This document shows, piece by piece, positions 1-6,667 of a stretch of 7,021 nucleotides of DNA. A program made the position numbers and the translations under genes. Each line of letters starts with the position of its first letter. Within the stretch, counting starts at the first letter, position 1. This DNA is from CAZQKW01 sp964594075 (lineage in GTDB: Bacteria > Desulfobacterota > WTBG01 > CAIYCZ01), in contig CAZQKW010000086.1 in NCBI GenBank assembly GCA_964594075.1, positions 1 through 7,021 of the forward strand, written 5' to 3'. The notes under the pieces were generated by a model that worked only from the letters and a program-made list of their open reading frames with translations, was not told where the DNA came from and searched no databases.

Positions 1-71
1 AACGCTCCGCATAACCGGCTGGCAATGGAGCGCAGCGGAATAGCCAGTCCGAGTTGATGCGGTTGTTAGAT
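1..71 (-). other. attC site of the mrr cassette (last 4 bases of R' lie outside the window)
   Basis: Read on the minus strand, the site starts with R'' ATCTAAC (65-71) and ends with the GTT of R' (positions 3-1), so only the outer four R' bases are missing. The arms pair well: CCGCAT followed by AAC and CGG-A-CTGGC in the 5' half answer GCCAGCCGG and ATGCGG in the 3' half, with an unpaired A in the 5' arm, the usual extrahelical base of attC. The mrr stop codon TAA (66-68) sits inside R''. The loop region carries an 11-mer, AGCGCAGCGGA (29-39, plus strand), also present in the loop of the attC at 5733-5804. The role is to be the folded single-stranded substrate of an integron integrase. Confidence 0.85.
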
Positions 72-1020
72 GCTCTCTTCAAAATAATCACTATCAACCT
101 TCTTGACCGGATACAATGAAACTGTGGATACGCCAACATCATGTTCGATCATCAGATTGGTCAATTGTTCGCCGTCAATTAAAACGATCTTACTGCCGAT
201 CTGCGAAACGTAACTGCGAGCATCATCAGTAAATCTTGAGGTAGTAATAAAAATACCCTTGTTTGCTCTTTGAGCCTGTAGGGCTCCTGCGAATTGCATG
301 ACATCAGGACGACCCACCGGATTGTTATCCCAACGCTTTGCCTGAATATACACAACATCAAGGCCGAGTTTGTCCTCTTTTATGATCCCATCAATTCCAC
401 CGTCACCGCTTCTACCGATTGCCTTGCCTGCATCTGCCCGCGAACCTCCGTAGCCCATTTTGACCAGCAGTTCCACAACAACCCGTTCGAAGAAGGAGGG
501 TGATATTTTCTTTAGCCTGGCGAGCAATTCATCTGCGAGTTCGTCACGGAGATTTTCATATGCAGTTTCTAATGCCTCTGATGGCGTTGCTGTTGAAATA
601 TCTGATGACCCTTTTGATTCGGCTACCTTGTCAACACTTCTTGTGCCCTTGAGTTGTTGAAATTCAAGAAATTCGGGGTATTGCTTGAGAAGTTTCACGT
701 TGATGGTCTTGGGCTGTTTCTTAAGAAGATCTCTTCCGCGGTCGGTGATTTGGTAGAATCCTCTGCGAGTTGCTTCAAGCAACCCGGCCTTCTTCATGTA
801 AGTCGAAGCCCAACCGACACGATTAACAAAAGTTGACTGTATGCCGCTCGGCAGCATTTCCTTTAGATCGTCCTCTGTGAGGCCCAATTCCGTTGCCAGA
901 GCTTCAACAGCCTCGCTGGTTGATATTTCAGTTCCTTTCCGTGCCGCAAACTGCAGAAGCGGTAACATCACGCTCTGATAATCTGGAACGGCCATTTATT
1001 TTTCTCCTTTATGCATCTAA
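3..1020 (-). mobile_element. Integron gene cassette carrying mrr (about 1018 bp)
   Basis: The cassette is bounded by the predicted G/TT cut points in the R' boxes of the attC at 1015-1077 (between 1021 and 1020) and of the attC at the left edge (between 3 and 2). It holds one gene, with 25 bases between the left-hand cut point and the ATG and the stop codon inside attC. This is the compact layout typical of cassettes. Boundaries are inferred from R' positions; excision has not been shown. Confidence 0.8.
66..995 (-). CDS. mrr: Mrr-type modification-dependent restriction endonuclease (type IV)
   Basis: Full-length Mrr homologue of 309 aa, about the size of E. coli Mrr. Residues 1-95 form the Mrr N-terminal winged-helix domain (MAVPDYQSVM start, NRVGWA near 58-63). 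A Ser/Thr/Glu-rich linker covers about 117-140. The PD-(D/E)XK nuclease domain (about 160-290) shows GYGG at 181-184, GDGGIDG at 197-203 with catalytic Asp202, and Gln218-Ala-Lys220. The tail GVS...DYFEE also matches E. coli Mrr as I recall it. Mrr proteins cut DNA bearing certain methylated sequences, acting as a barrier to foreign modified DNA and as an SOS-inducing nuclease when methylation is inappropriate. The start is supported by AAGGAG (1004-1009) 8 nt upstream. The stop TAA lies in the attC R'' box. A sampled block is about 42% G+C, lower than the upstream res. No catalytic residue is missing, so the gene looks active. No promoter was recognised; read-through from upstream cassettes is plausible. 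Confidence 0.93.
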   Translation of the reverse strand: MAVPDYQSVMLPLLQFAARKGTEISTSEAVEALATELGLTEDDLKEMLPSGIQSTFVNRVGWASTYMKKAGLLEATRRGFYQITDRGRDLLKKQPKTINVKLLKQYPEFLEFQQLKGTRSVDKVAESKGSSDISTATPSEALETAYENLRDELADELLARLKKISPSFFERVVVELLVKMGYGGSRADAGKAIGRSGDGGIDGIIKEDKLGLDVVYIQAKRWDNNPVGRPDVMQFAGALQAQRANKGIFITTSRFTDDARSYVSQIGSKIVLIDGEQLTNLMIEHDVGVSTVSLYPVKKVDSDYFEESI

Positions 1021-1077
1021 CGCCCAGGTTCAGCGGCGGGCCGCTTGCGGGCCGTCCGCTGCAACCGGTTGTTATGC
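1015..1077 (-). other. attC site of the type III RM cassette
   Basis: Complete 63-bp site on the minus strand: R'' GCATAAC (1071-1077), 5' arm GTTGCAGCGG-A-CGGCC, short loop around AAGC, 3' arm GGCCCGCCGCTGAACC, R' GTTAGAT (1015-1021). The arms are near-perfect inverted repeats, with extra G and A in the 5' arm as expected for extrahelical bases. The res stop codon TAA (1072-1074) is inside R''. R' is followed 25 bases later by the mrr ATG. Confidence 0.92.
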
Positions 1078-3663
1078 CTTCTGTTCCGTCCGTTGCGCGG
1101 TTAACGCTTCGTACAACGTGGTCTTGAACTCGTTCTCGTCCTCGGTGTTGTAGAACGGAACGCCCACGAGCCTGTATTTCGTGTCCGTGTTCAGCGTCAG
1201 CACCTTGTCGGCGAACTGCTCCCGAATTTCCTTTAGGAACTGCTCCTTCCACTTGTCGTGTTCCTTCAGGTGCTTGCCCTTCGGTTCGATGAACACCTGG
1301 TACGTCAGGAGTTTGCCCGACTTCTGGCGCAGGAAAAGCACAAAGTCTGGCTCGAAAGCCTGGCCGTCAGCGAAGTTGTAGACCTTGAAATGGCTCTCGT
1401 TGCGCACGAGATACACGGCCTCGTACTTCTCCCGAAGCTGCTCCATCTGGCGGTCCAGCATCCGCACGAAGGGCTTCTCTTCGCTCGTGCCGTACAGCGC
1501 GTTGAAGACGTACCAATCGCGCCCAGCGATGAACGACTCGAACTGGGGGTCTTCCAGGGCGAGCGGGTTCCACTTGTCGAACCGTAGAATCTTGTCGGTG
1601 AACACGTCCCGGACCCAGGTCGGACTGAAGTCGCGGGAGCCGCGATGTTCGGTGATGCCTTTGCGGGCCTCCGCCTCGATCTGGCTTAGCAGTCCGATCA
1701 CGGCTCGCAGTTTCTCTACCTTGTTCTCCTCCAGGAGATACACGTTCCCCTGGAAGGTGATCGCCAGCCCGCCGAGATAGTCGGCAGCCGTCATGAACTC
1801 CTGCATGGAGGCCAGGTGCGGGAAGTACCGCCGCAAAGAGGCAAACGTGAAGAACGGAACCCGCGCCAGTGCCGACTCGACGATGTTCCGCTCGATTTCG
1901 GTCAGCTTGACGTCCTGCCGGTTCTCCTCCGCGACAACGGCCTTGGCCTCATTTCCGGCGAGGATTGCGCTCTGTCCGCCGTGCCCCGTGGCGATGGTGT
2001 GGACATAGTTGATCTTCGAAACTCCCATGTCGGCCAGCGATTTGACCTGCCGGTAGTCGTTGGTCACCCGGGCGTTGGTGTAGATCGCCCCGAACTTGAA
2101 GAACGGCGTTTTCTTGAACGAGTCCTTCAGGCGCATCGGCCGCTCGACGGTCTCCTCGGGCATGATCCCTTGCGCCACGAGGGCGGAGCGAATCTCGTGG
2201 ATGTACCGGAAGTCGTTGATGCTGTGGTAGTGTAGCTCCTCCAGTATCCGCAGTTCGTGAGTGACGTCCCCGTCATATTTTCGGCGGAACCGGTCGTTGT
2301 TGCCTGGCGTCACGAATGGGAAATACCGCGCGCCACGCCCGATCAACTGCGCCTCGGAGACGGTGGTTGAACCGGGCTTTCCTGCCTTTGCGTCGCGGGT
2401 TTCATAACAGCGGACAATGTCAAACAAGTTGAGGACGTCCCAGCCCTCGTTCAGTTTCTGGACGGCGAAAATCGCGCGGATGCGGTTGTTCCGATCCTCC
2501 AGCGAGTTGAGCAGCAGTTGGTACTGCTCCTTCTCCCCCTCCTCGTTGACCGATAGGCAGAAGTCGGCCTGGAACTCGCGCTTGAGCCGGACCACGAGCT
2601 GACCGTCCGTGATGCCGTTGTCCTGGAAGAACTGAAAGGCGCGCTGTACGGCCGGAACGTCCGATTTGCGGACCCGGGCGATGCCCTTGACCGTCAGCCC
2701 GTCAATCAGCTTGTGGAAGTTCTCCTTGTTCTCGTGCGACTGCGCGATGGTGCGCTGGGCCTTCAGCAGGACCACCGGTTTCAGGTTGATCCGGTGCTTG
2801 GCGGCGACCTCCTGCTTATACTGGCTGAGCACGAGCGCTTGCAGGATGCGCTCGTTCAGATCGAAGTCGGACTGAACGATCATCACGTCCTTGGAAAACC
2901 GGTCGTTGCGGTACTGCTGGAGGTCATACCGGATCACGACCTTGTTCCGGTACTTGTCCACCATGCCCGCGTCTTCGAAGTCGTGCGTGGCCGTGAACTC
3001 CAGGAGCAGATTGGCGGGGTTCTGTCCGAAGATGCGCTCAACGGTGTTCTCCCAGCTTTCGAACAGCTCCTGGTCGCTCCTGGTCTTCGTGTTCAGGTGG
3101 TGCGCCTCGTCGGCGATCAGGACGACCTTGTGCTTGCGGAAATCCTCGAATGTGATCGCGTTCTCCCTCTCGGTCGTCAGGTCGCTGTGGAGTTTCTGGA
3201 TCGTGGTGAAGCAGATGTTGATGTCCCGGGGATTGACGGCCTCGAAGTTCTCGACCGGCGTAACCCGGACGTGCTGATTGCCGATGACGATGTCGGGCAC
3301 GAAAAGGAACTTCGACGATTGCGGGTTCAGGAAGTTGTCCCTCGTCTTCTGGATGATGTTGGTGGAGTTAACGAAGAACAGGAAGTTCCGGTAGCCCTTT
3401 TCGTACAGGTAGAGGATCACCCCGGCCATGATCAGCGTCTTGCCGCTCCCCGTGGCCATGTTGAACAGCAGGTGCAGCGGCAGCGCCTTGCCAGGGAAAT
3501 CCTTCTCGTGGCAGTGGAAGAACCGGGCGAACGCCTCAACCTGGTACGGCCGCAGGTCGTACCGTGGGTTCAGGTTCAGCGTCATGCTCTTTGGCATTTC
3601 CTTGGCCAGCAGGCCGAAGCCAGAAATGCTGTCGAGCTTCTCGTAGAGGAATTGCTCAGGCAT
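1072..3663 (-). CDS. res: Type III restriction enzyme Res subunit (SF2 helicase plus PD-(D/E)XK nuclease)
   Basis: This 863-aa protein has the full architecture of a type III Res subunit. The N-terminal superfamily 2 ATPase shows RPYQ (38-41, Q-motif-like), Walker A TGSGKT (71-76), DEAH (185-188) and motif III TAT (224-226). The second RecA lobe has KLNEGWDV (403-410) and motif VI QLIGRGAR (439-446). The C-terminal nuclease has Asp773 in FEPDF and Glu793-Pro-Lys795 in IEPKG, the PD-ExK triad that cuts DNA. Res acts only in complex with Mod: it hydrolyses ATP, communicates along DNA between unmodified sites and cleaves about 25 bp from one. The ATG overlaps the end of mod by 8 bp (ATGCCTGA shared), implying translational coupling; GAGG lies a few bases upstream inside mod. 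At 863 aa it is somewhat shorter than EcoP15I Res (about 970). All key motifs are intact, so it is likely active. The stop is inside attC. Confidence 0.94.
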   Translation of the reverse strand: MPEQFLYEKLDSISGFGLLAKEMPKSMTLNLNPRYDLRPYQVEAFARFFHCHEKDFPGKALPLHLLFNMATGSGKTLIMAGVILYLYEKGYRNFLFFVNSTNIIQKTRDNFLNPQSSKFLFVPDIVIGNQHVRVTPVENFEAVNPRDINICFTTIQKLHSDLTTERENAITFEDFRKHKVVLIADEAHHLNTKTRSDQELFESWENTVERIFGQNPANLLLEFTATHDFEDAGMVDKYRNKVVIRYDLQQYRNDRFSKDVMIVQSDFDLNERILQALVLSQYKQEVAAKHRINLKPVVLLKAQRTIAQSHENKENFHKLIDGLTVKGIARVRKSDVPAVQRAFQFFQDNGITDGQLVVRLKREFQADFCLSVNEEGEKEQYQLLLNSLEDRNNRIRAIFAVQKLNEGWDVLNLFDIVRCYETRDAKAGKPGSTTVSEAQLIGRGARYFPFVTPGNNDRFRRKYDGDVTHELRILEELHYHSINDFRYIHEIRSALVAQGIMPEETVERPMRLKDSFKKTPFFKFGAIYTNARVTNDYRQVKSLADMGVSKINYVHTIATGHGGQSAILAGNEAKAVVAEENRQDVKLTEIERNIVESALARVPFFTFASLRRYFPHLASMQEFMTAADYLGGLAITFQGNVYLLEENKVEKLRAVIGLLSQIEAEARKGITEHRGSRDFSPTWVRDVFTDKILRFDKWNPLALEDPQFESFIAGRDWYVFNALYGTSEEKPFVRMLDRQMEQLREKYEAVYLVRNESHFKVYNFADGQAFEPDFVLFLRQKSGKLLTYQVFIEPKGKHLKEHDKWKEQFLKEIREQFADKVLTLNTDTKYRLVGVPFYNTEDENEFKTTLYEALTAQRTEQKA

Positions 3664-5689
3664 TGTACGCCTCGCCGTAAAACGCCTTGTTCAGCGCCTT
3701 GTCCTCGTCGCTCACCTTGAAGCGCGGGTCGTCTATCTCGGACAGGTTCACGTAGAGCTGGTTCTTGTCCAGCAACTCGGCCAGCAGGCGTTTCTGCTTC
3801 TTAAGGCTATCCTGCTCCTGCCCGATAGCCTCGAAGTCCTTGACCGCGTCCTCCGGCACCTGTGGGTTGACGTACCAGTTGAGGAACGATCCCTCGGCCA
3901 TCTCCCTCCAAATCTTGACCAGCTCCTTGCTCGTCTTGGCGGCCTCGATCCGCTCCATGAAGGACTCGTTGTACTTCATCAACTCGCAGGCGATGAACTC
4001 CCCGCCTCCCGTCCAGTTCACAGCGGTTGATATTCCTGATGTGTCGCCCTTGATGACGTTTTGAAGTCGAGCGGTGCTGTCGTTCTTCCCATAATCGATC
4101 TGCTCAATCCCGATGTACTGGCGACCGAGCTTGTGCGCAACTGCAGCGGTTGTGCCGCTGCCCAAGTGATAGTCCAGGACGATGTCTCCTGCTTTGGTGG
4201 ACATCTCGATGATCCTCTGAAGCAGCGCCTCGGGCTTCTTCCCGCGTCGCAACTCAACGCCTCCCTCTTCGGCGATTCCCGTTACCTGGATTTCGTCGTT
4301 GCTCCAGAAGTTGTTCATTGGCGCGACCCGGAAGACGCGTTTGCCGTCCGTCTCTGCGTAGTGGTGGAGGAACAAGACGATGCCGTTGTCCAGATAGTAG
4401 GATTTGACCAGCTGTCCCTTCCGTTTGCCGATTGTAGGAACATACTCAACTGAAAAGAGGCAGCCCGGGTCAATAGCAGACAGAATCTTCTGCTGCAAAG
4501 AGCTTTCCTCCTGTTGAGCCGCGATCCTGACGAGGGTCTCGAACTTTTTGAGCCGTTCTTCGTTGGGTGTCGCACTCGGAATGCGTGTAATCTTGAAGTC
4601 CTGGTGCCGATAGATCTGGATGTCGTTTCCTTTGGCATCCTTGAGCGTTTTGTGATGTGTGCGGATTCCTTCGGTGACAAAGGAGCGGTCATATTGCCCC
4701 AGGGCCTTCTCTGTCGCGTCCACTCTCTTCCTCACCGGGCATGGCCGTTCGACCTTCTCGATGTCTTTGGCATATGCCAGGATGTATTCCGTACTATCGG
4801 TGATGAACTTCGATCCCTGGCCAAGGACTGTTCTTCCTTCGGGTGCCCGTTGCCAACTGATCTGAGCGAGAACGTTGGCTCGCCCAAACACTTCATCCAG
4901 CAAGAAGCGCAGATAGGCACATTCAGTTTCGTCGCATTGAACGAATGCCATTCCTGAAGGCATTAGGAGTTCATAGGCAACTTCCAGCCGGTTCTTCATG
5001 AACGTGAGCCAAGAACTGTGATTGAAGGAATCGTTGTAGCCGAACTCGTCATTGCCAGTGTTGTAGGGAGGGTCAATGTATAGCATCTTGACCCGGCCTC
5101 TGAAGATATCCTTCACCGTGTGGAGCCCCAGCAAGTTGTTGCCACGAAGTATTAGGTTCTCCCGGAGCAGGCCAGTCGCATCGTGGTGCATTTCGCCGAC
5201 CGGTTTCCGTCCTTTGGCCGTGTACCGGGTGAACGCGGTCAACACCTTGGGGGCCAACAAGCGGGTGATCTCGTCTTCGGCCAGAACCTCATTGAAGAAG
5301 ATCTCCTTCCGCTTCTCCTCTTCCTTCGTCTGGCCGCCCTCCAGGACGCAGTCCTTGTACGGCCACACGAGGGCAACGTCGCCGCGCTCGCGCAGGTACT
5401 TGCCGCCGACGGTCAGGCCGATTCTGTTGCGGAACCGGGTGTAGGAGTTGTCCAGGAAGTTCTTCTGCGATACGAACTCGATGAAGGTGTTGAGGTTGAA
5501 GACCCAGTGGCCCTCGATCTCGTCGAAGAACTTGGCCTTGATCTCCTTGTCGGCCAGCAGGAGTTTGACAAGGCCGTGGTCGATGCGCCATGCGTGATCC
5601 TGCACGGCCGCGAGCACCAGTTCCCCATCCTCGTCAATAAAACGCCGGTCCTTCTTTAGAACCTCGATCAGCTTGGAATTGAAAGACAT
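3656..5689 (-). CDS. mod: Type III DNA modification methyltransferase Mod (adenine-N6, beta class)
   Basis: The 677-aa Mod subunit recognises the target site and transfers a methyl group from S-adenosylmethionine to adenine N6 on one strand; it also supplies DNA recognition to Res. Motif order is beta class: catalytic motif IV DPPYNTG at 206-212, a long central region of about 290 aa expected to hold the target recognition domain, then the SAM-binding motif I DYHLGSGTT at 506-514 followed by RQYIGIEQ. The N-terminal 1-160 (FVWNLN-like and WPYKD stretches) and a charged C-terminal tail (about 565-677) are typical Mod regions that contact partner subunits. AGGAG (5696-5700) lies 6 nt before the ATG. 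Sampled 60-base blocks are richer in G+C at the ends (38/60 at 3841-3900, 41/60 at 5341-5400) than in the centre (26/60 at 4921-4980, 30/60 at 4741-4800), suggesting exchange of the recognition region. No simple-sequence tract of the kind seen in phase-variable mod genes was noticed. The specificity cannot be predicted. Confidence 0.94.
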   Translation of the reverse strand: MSFNSKLIEVLKKDRRFIDEDGELVLAAVQDHAWRIDHGLVKLLLADKEIKAKFFDEIEGHWVFNLNTFIEFVSQKNFLDNSYTRFRNRIGLTVGGKYLRERGDVALVWPYKDCVLEGGQTKEEEKRKEIFFNEVLAEDEITRLLAPKVLTAFTRYTAKGRKPVGEMHHDATGLLRENLILRGNNLLGLHTVKDIFRGRVKMLYIDPPYNTGNDEFGYNDSFNHSSWLTFMKNRLEVAYELLMPSGMAFVQCDETECAYLRFLLDEVFGRANVLAQISWQRAPEGRTVLGQGSKFITDSTEYILAYAKDIEKVERPCPVRKRVDATEKALGQYDRSFVTEGIRTHHKTLKDAKGNDIQIYRHQDFKITRIPSATPNEERLKKFETLVRIAAQQEESSLQQKILSAIDPGCLFSVEYVPTIGKRKGQLVKSYYLDNGIVLFLHHYAETDGKRVFRVAPMNNFWSNDEIQVTGIAEEGGVELRRGKKPEALLQRIIEMSTKAGDIVLDYHLGSGTTAAVAHKLGRQYIGIEQIDYGKNDSTARLQNVIKGDTSGISTAVNWTGGGEFIACELMKYNESFMERIEAAKTSKELVKIWREMAEGSFLNWYVNPQVPEDAVKDFEAIGQEQDSLKKQKRLLAELLDKNQLYVNLSEIDDPRFKVSDEDKALNKAFYGEAYNA

Positions 5690-5732
5690 CCGCCTCTCCT
5701 GCGGCTATCGCCGTCTTGTTATATTTCTGAAG

Positions 5733-5804
5733 GCATAACGGCACCGAGCTGAGCCGCCGTGCGAAGCGCAGCGGAGCACGGTCGGCTCCAGCGAGTTGTT
5801 AGGC
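5733..5804 (-). other. attC site of the 235-aa membrane-protein cassette
   Basis: Complete 72-bp site on the minus strand: R'' GCCTAAC (5798-5804, a perfect RYYYAAC), 5' arm CTGGAGCCG-A-CCGTGC, loop, 3' arm GCACGGCGGCTCAG, R' GTTATGC (5733-5739). The arms are complementary apart from the expected unpaired A and a G. The 11-mer AGCGCAGCGGA (5765-5775, plus strand) lies in the loop. The upstream gene stops 35 nt before R'', so here the stop codon is outside the site. Confidence 0.92.
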
Positions 5805-5838
5805 CGATCTCTACGGTCCACGATTCATAAAGTGCGGC

Positions 5839-6546
5839 TCATTTTAGCCATACCGAACAGAAAGCCACTGCCAATACAACAACAATGATACCGAAGTAGA
5901 ACGGAAAATCGCGCTCCCCAAACTGATAGTCACGATTATGGATGAACGTGGTTGTGGCAATGAGATGCTGTAGAGCGAAGGTAAGTATGAATGAGCTGGT
6001 CAGTTCATAAAACAGAACATAGCCAAGAGAAAAGCCAAGTATCTGAAACTGGAATCCGGGTTTCAATCCAACAGGAAAGAAATGGAACTGAGCAAGATGA
6101 TAGATTGGAAACATCAACGAAGCGATAAATAACGCCACGGGCAAAGGCAAGATGGTCTTCAACCAAGGGTAAGTAATTCCGATAGTCACAAGCGTACTTG
6201 AAAAGTGTACGGCCAGTGGGCCAAGGAAGGTGAAGAAACTCTGTTTGAGTTCCCTTCCTTGCGACACGATCTTGGATATCATTTCAGTTCTGGCAAACGA
6301 GTAGAAGATGATTAGCAGACCAATTGCAAGACTGGGATTATCGGGCCACATCTGTACCAAAAGATAATGTTTGGCGGTCAAATAAAGTGGAATAATTGTG
6401 CCTGCCAGCAGGATAGCTAGAAGTAGAAAGACAAGCCCACCGATTGCTTCAAGATACCGATTCCCTGTTTCACTGTGTTTCTTGAACAAGCAGTTTGTCA
6501 ACAGGATGAGCAGACAATATGACACAAAAATAGAGAGTTCGATCAT
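5839..6546 (-). CDS. Polytopic membrane protein of unknown function, possibly CPBP-like
   Basis: I do not recognise this 235-aa protein with confidence. It is strongly hydrophobic, with probable membrane helices near residues 4-21, 35-57, 72-85, 106-126, 132-152, 168-190 and 215-233. Between them are short polar loops and a charged segment at about 86-103. The stretch FPIYHL (146-151), followed by F..G, GYVLFYELTSS (175-185) and LQHLIAT (192-198), resembles the second and third motifs (FxxxH and a later membrane His) of CPBP/CAAX-type intramembrane proteases. However, the EExxxR motif is not visible, so catalysis by that mechanism is unsupported. GGAG (6556-6559) lies 9 nt before the ATG. Sampled blocks are about 42-50% G+C. 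The gene is alone in its cassette, as is common for cassette genes of unknown function. It is in line with the downstream RM genes, but nothing ties it to their function. Confidence 0.75.
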   Translation of the reverse strand: MIELSIFVSYCLLILLTNCLFKKHSETGNRYLEAIGGLVFLLLAILLAGTIIPLYLTAKHYLLVQMWPDNPSLAIGLLIIFYSFARTEMISKIVSQGRELKQSFFTFLGPLAVHFSSTLVTIGITYPWLKTILPLPVALFIASLMFPIYHLAQFHFFPVGLKPGFQFQILGFSLGYVLFYELTSSFILTFALQHLIATTTFIHNRDYQFGERDFPFYFGIIVVVLAVAFCSVWLK

Positions 6547-6597
6547 TATCTACCACTCCGCAGCGCTATAATTGATGTATCAGCCAGTGATTTGCAG

Positions 6598-6613
6598 TGG
6601 GCCTTGCGGCCCA
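6598..6613. repeat. Perfect short inverted repeat overlapping the R' box
   Basis: TGGGCC and GGCCCA are separated by TTGC, giving a perfect 6-bp stem with a 4-base loop. It overlaps five bases of the R' box of the attC at 6609-6667. No T-tract follows on either strand, so it does not look like an intrinsic terminator. Confidence 0.6.
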
Positions 6614-6667
6614 ACGACGGGGGTCAGGCGCGCGGGTTACCGCGTCGCCTGAGCTCCTTGGTTCTGC
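6609..6667 (-). other. attC site (59 bp) of the small membrane-protein cassette
   Basis: On the minus strand: R'' GCAGAAC (6661-6667), spacer, 5' arm TCAGGCG-A-CGCGG, loop TAAC, 3' arm CCGCGCGCCTGA, spacer, R' GTTGGGC (6609-6615, a perfect GTTRRRY). The arms are a perfect inverted repeat except for one unpaired A in the 5' arm, the canonical extrahelical position. Total length is at the short end for attC. R'' deviates from RYYYAAC at two bases, which is usual for this box. The gene of the cassette runs through the 5' arm, and its TAA stop forms most of the loop. Confidence 0.8.

Larger units (their letters stand above)
1021..5738 (-). mobile_element. Large integron cassette (about 4.7 kb) carrying a complete type III RM system
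   Basis: The predicted cut points are in the R' boxes at 5733-5739 and 1015-1021, giving a unit of about 4718 bp with two overlapping genes, mod and res, and one terminal attC. No attC-like palindrome was seen between the two genes or at the mod/res junction, so the pair should move as one unit. Most known cassettes carry one gene and are about 0.5-1 kb, which makes this one unusually large. Mobility is inferred from the attC boundaries, not demonstrated. Confidence 0.78.
5739..6614 (-). mobile_element. Integron gene cassette carrying a 235-aa membrane protein (about 876 bp)
   Basis: The cassette is bounded by the cut points in R' GTTGGGC (6609-6615) and R' GTTATGC (5733-5739). It has one gene with a leader of about 68 bases after the cut point, and an attC that begins 35 nt past the stop codon. 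Lower G+C than the neighbouring RM cassette points to a different origin. Confidence 0.76.

Noticed and set aside
1015..1077. Rho-independent terminator after res
   Set aside because: The stem is G+C-rich but no T-tract follows. R boxes, extrahelical bases and stop-codon placement identify it as attC, although some transcriptional attenuation is possible.
2713..3720. Long open frame of 335 codons on the plus strand
   Set aside because: It is antisense to res, which has complete helicase and nuclease motifs. The translation is Val/Leu/Asp/Arg-rich without domains, as expected for a shadow of a G+C-rich gene.
5183..5659. Plus-strand open frame opposite mod
   Set aside because: It lies fully within mod on the other strand, with low-complexity composition and no recognisable motif or ribosome binding site.
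3656..5689. Phase-variable mod (phasevarion)
   Set aside because: No run of short tandem repeats was seen in the reading frame or leader.
6609..6641. First reading of the site as a half-deleted attC with R'' at CGGTAAC next to the stop codon
   Set aside because: The arms pair around TAAC as the loop, and AAC with the correct spacing is found at 6661-6663 in GCAGAAC, giving a complete 59-bp site instead.
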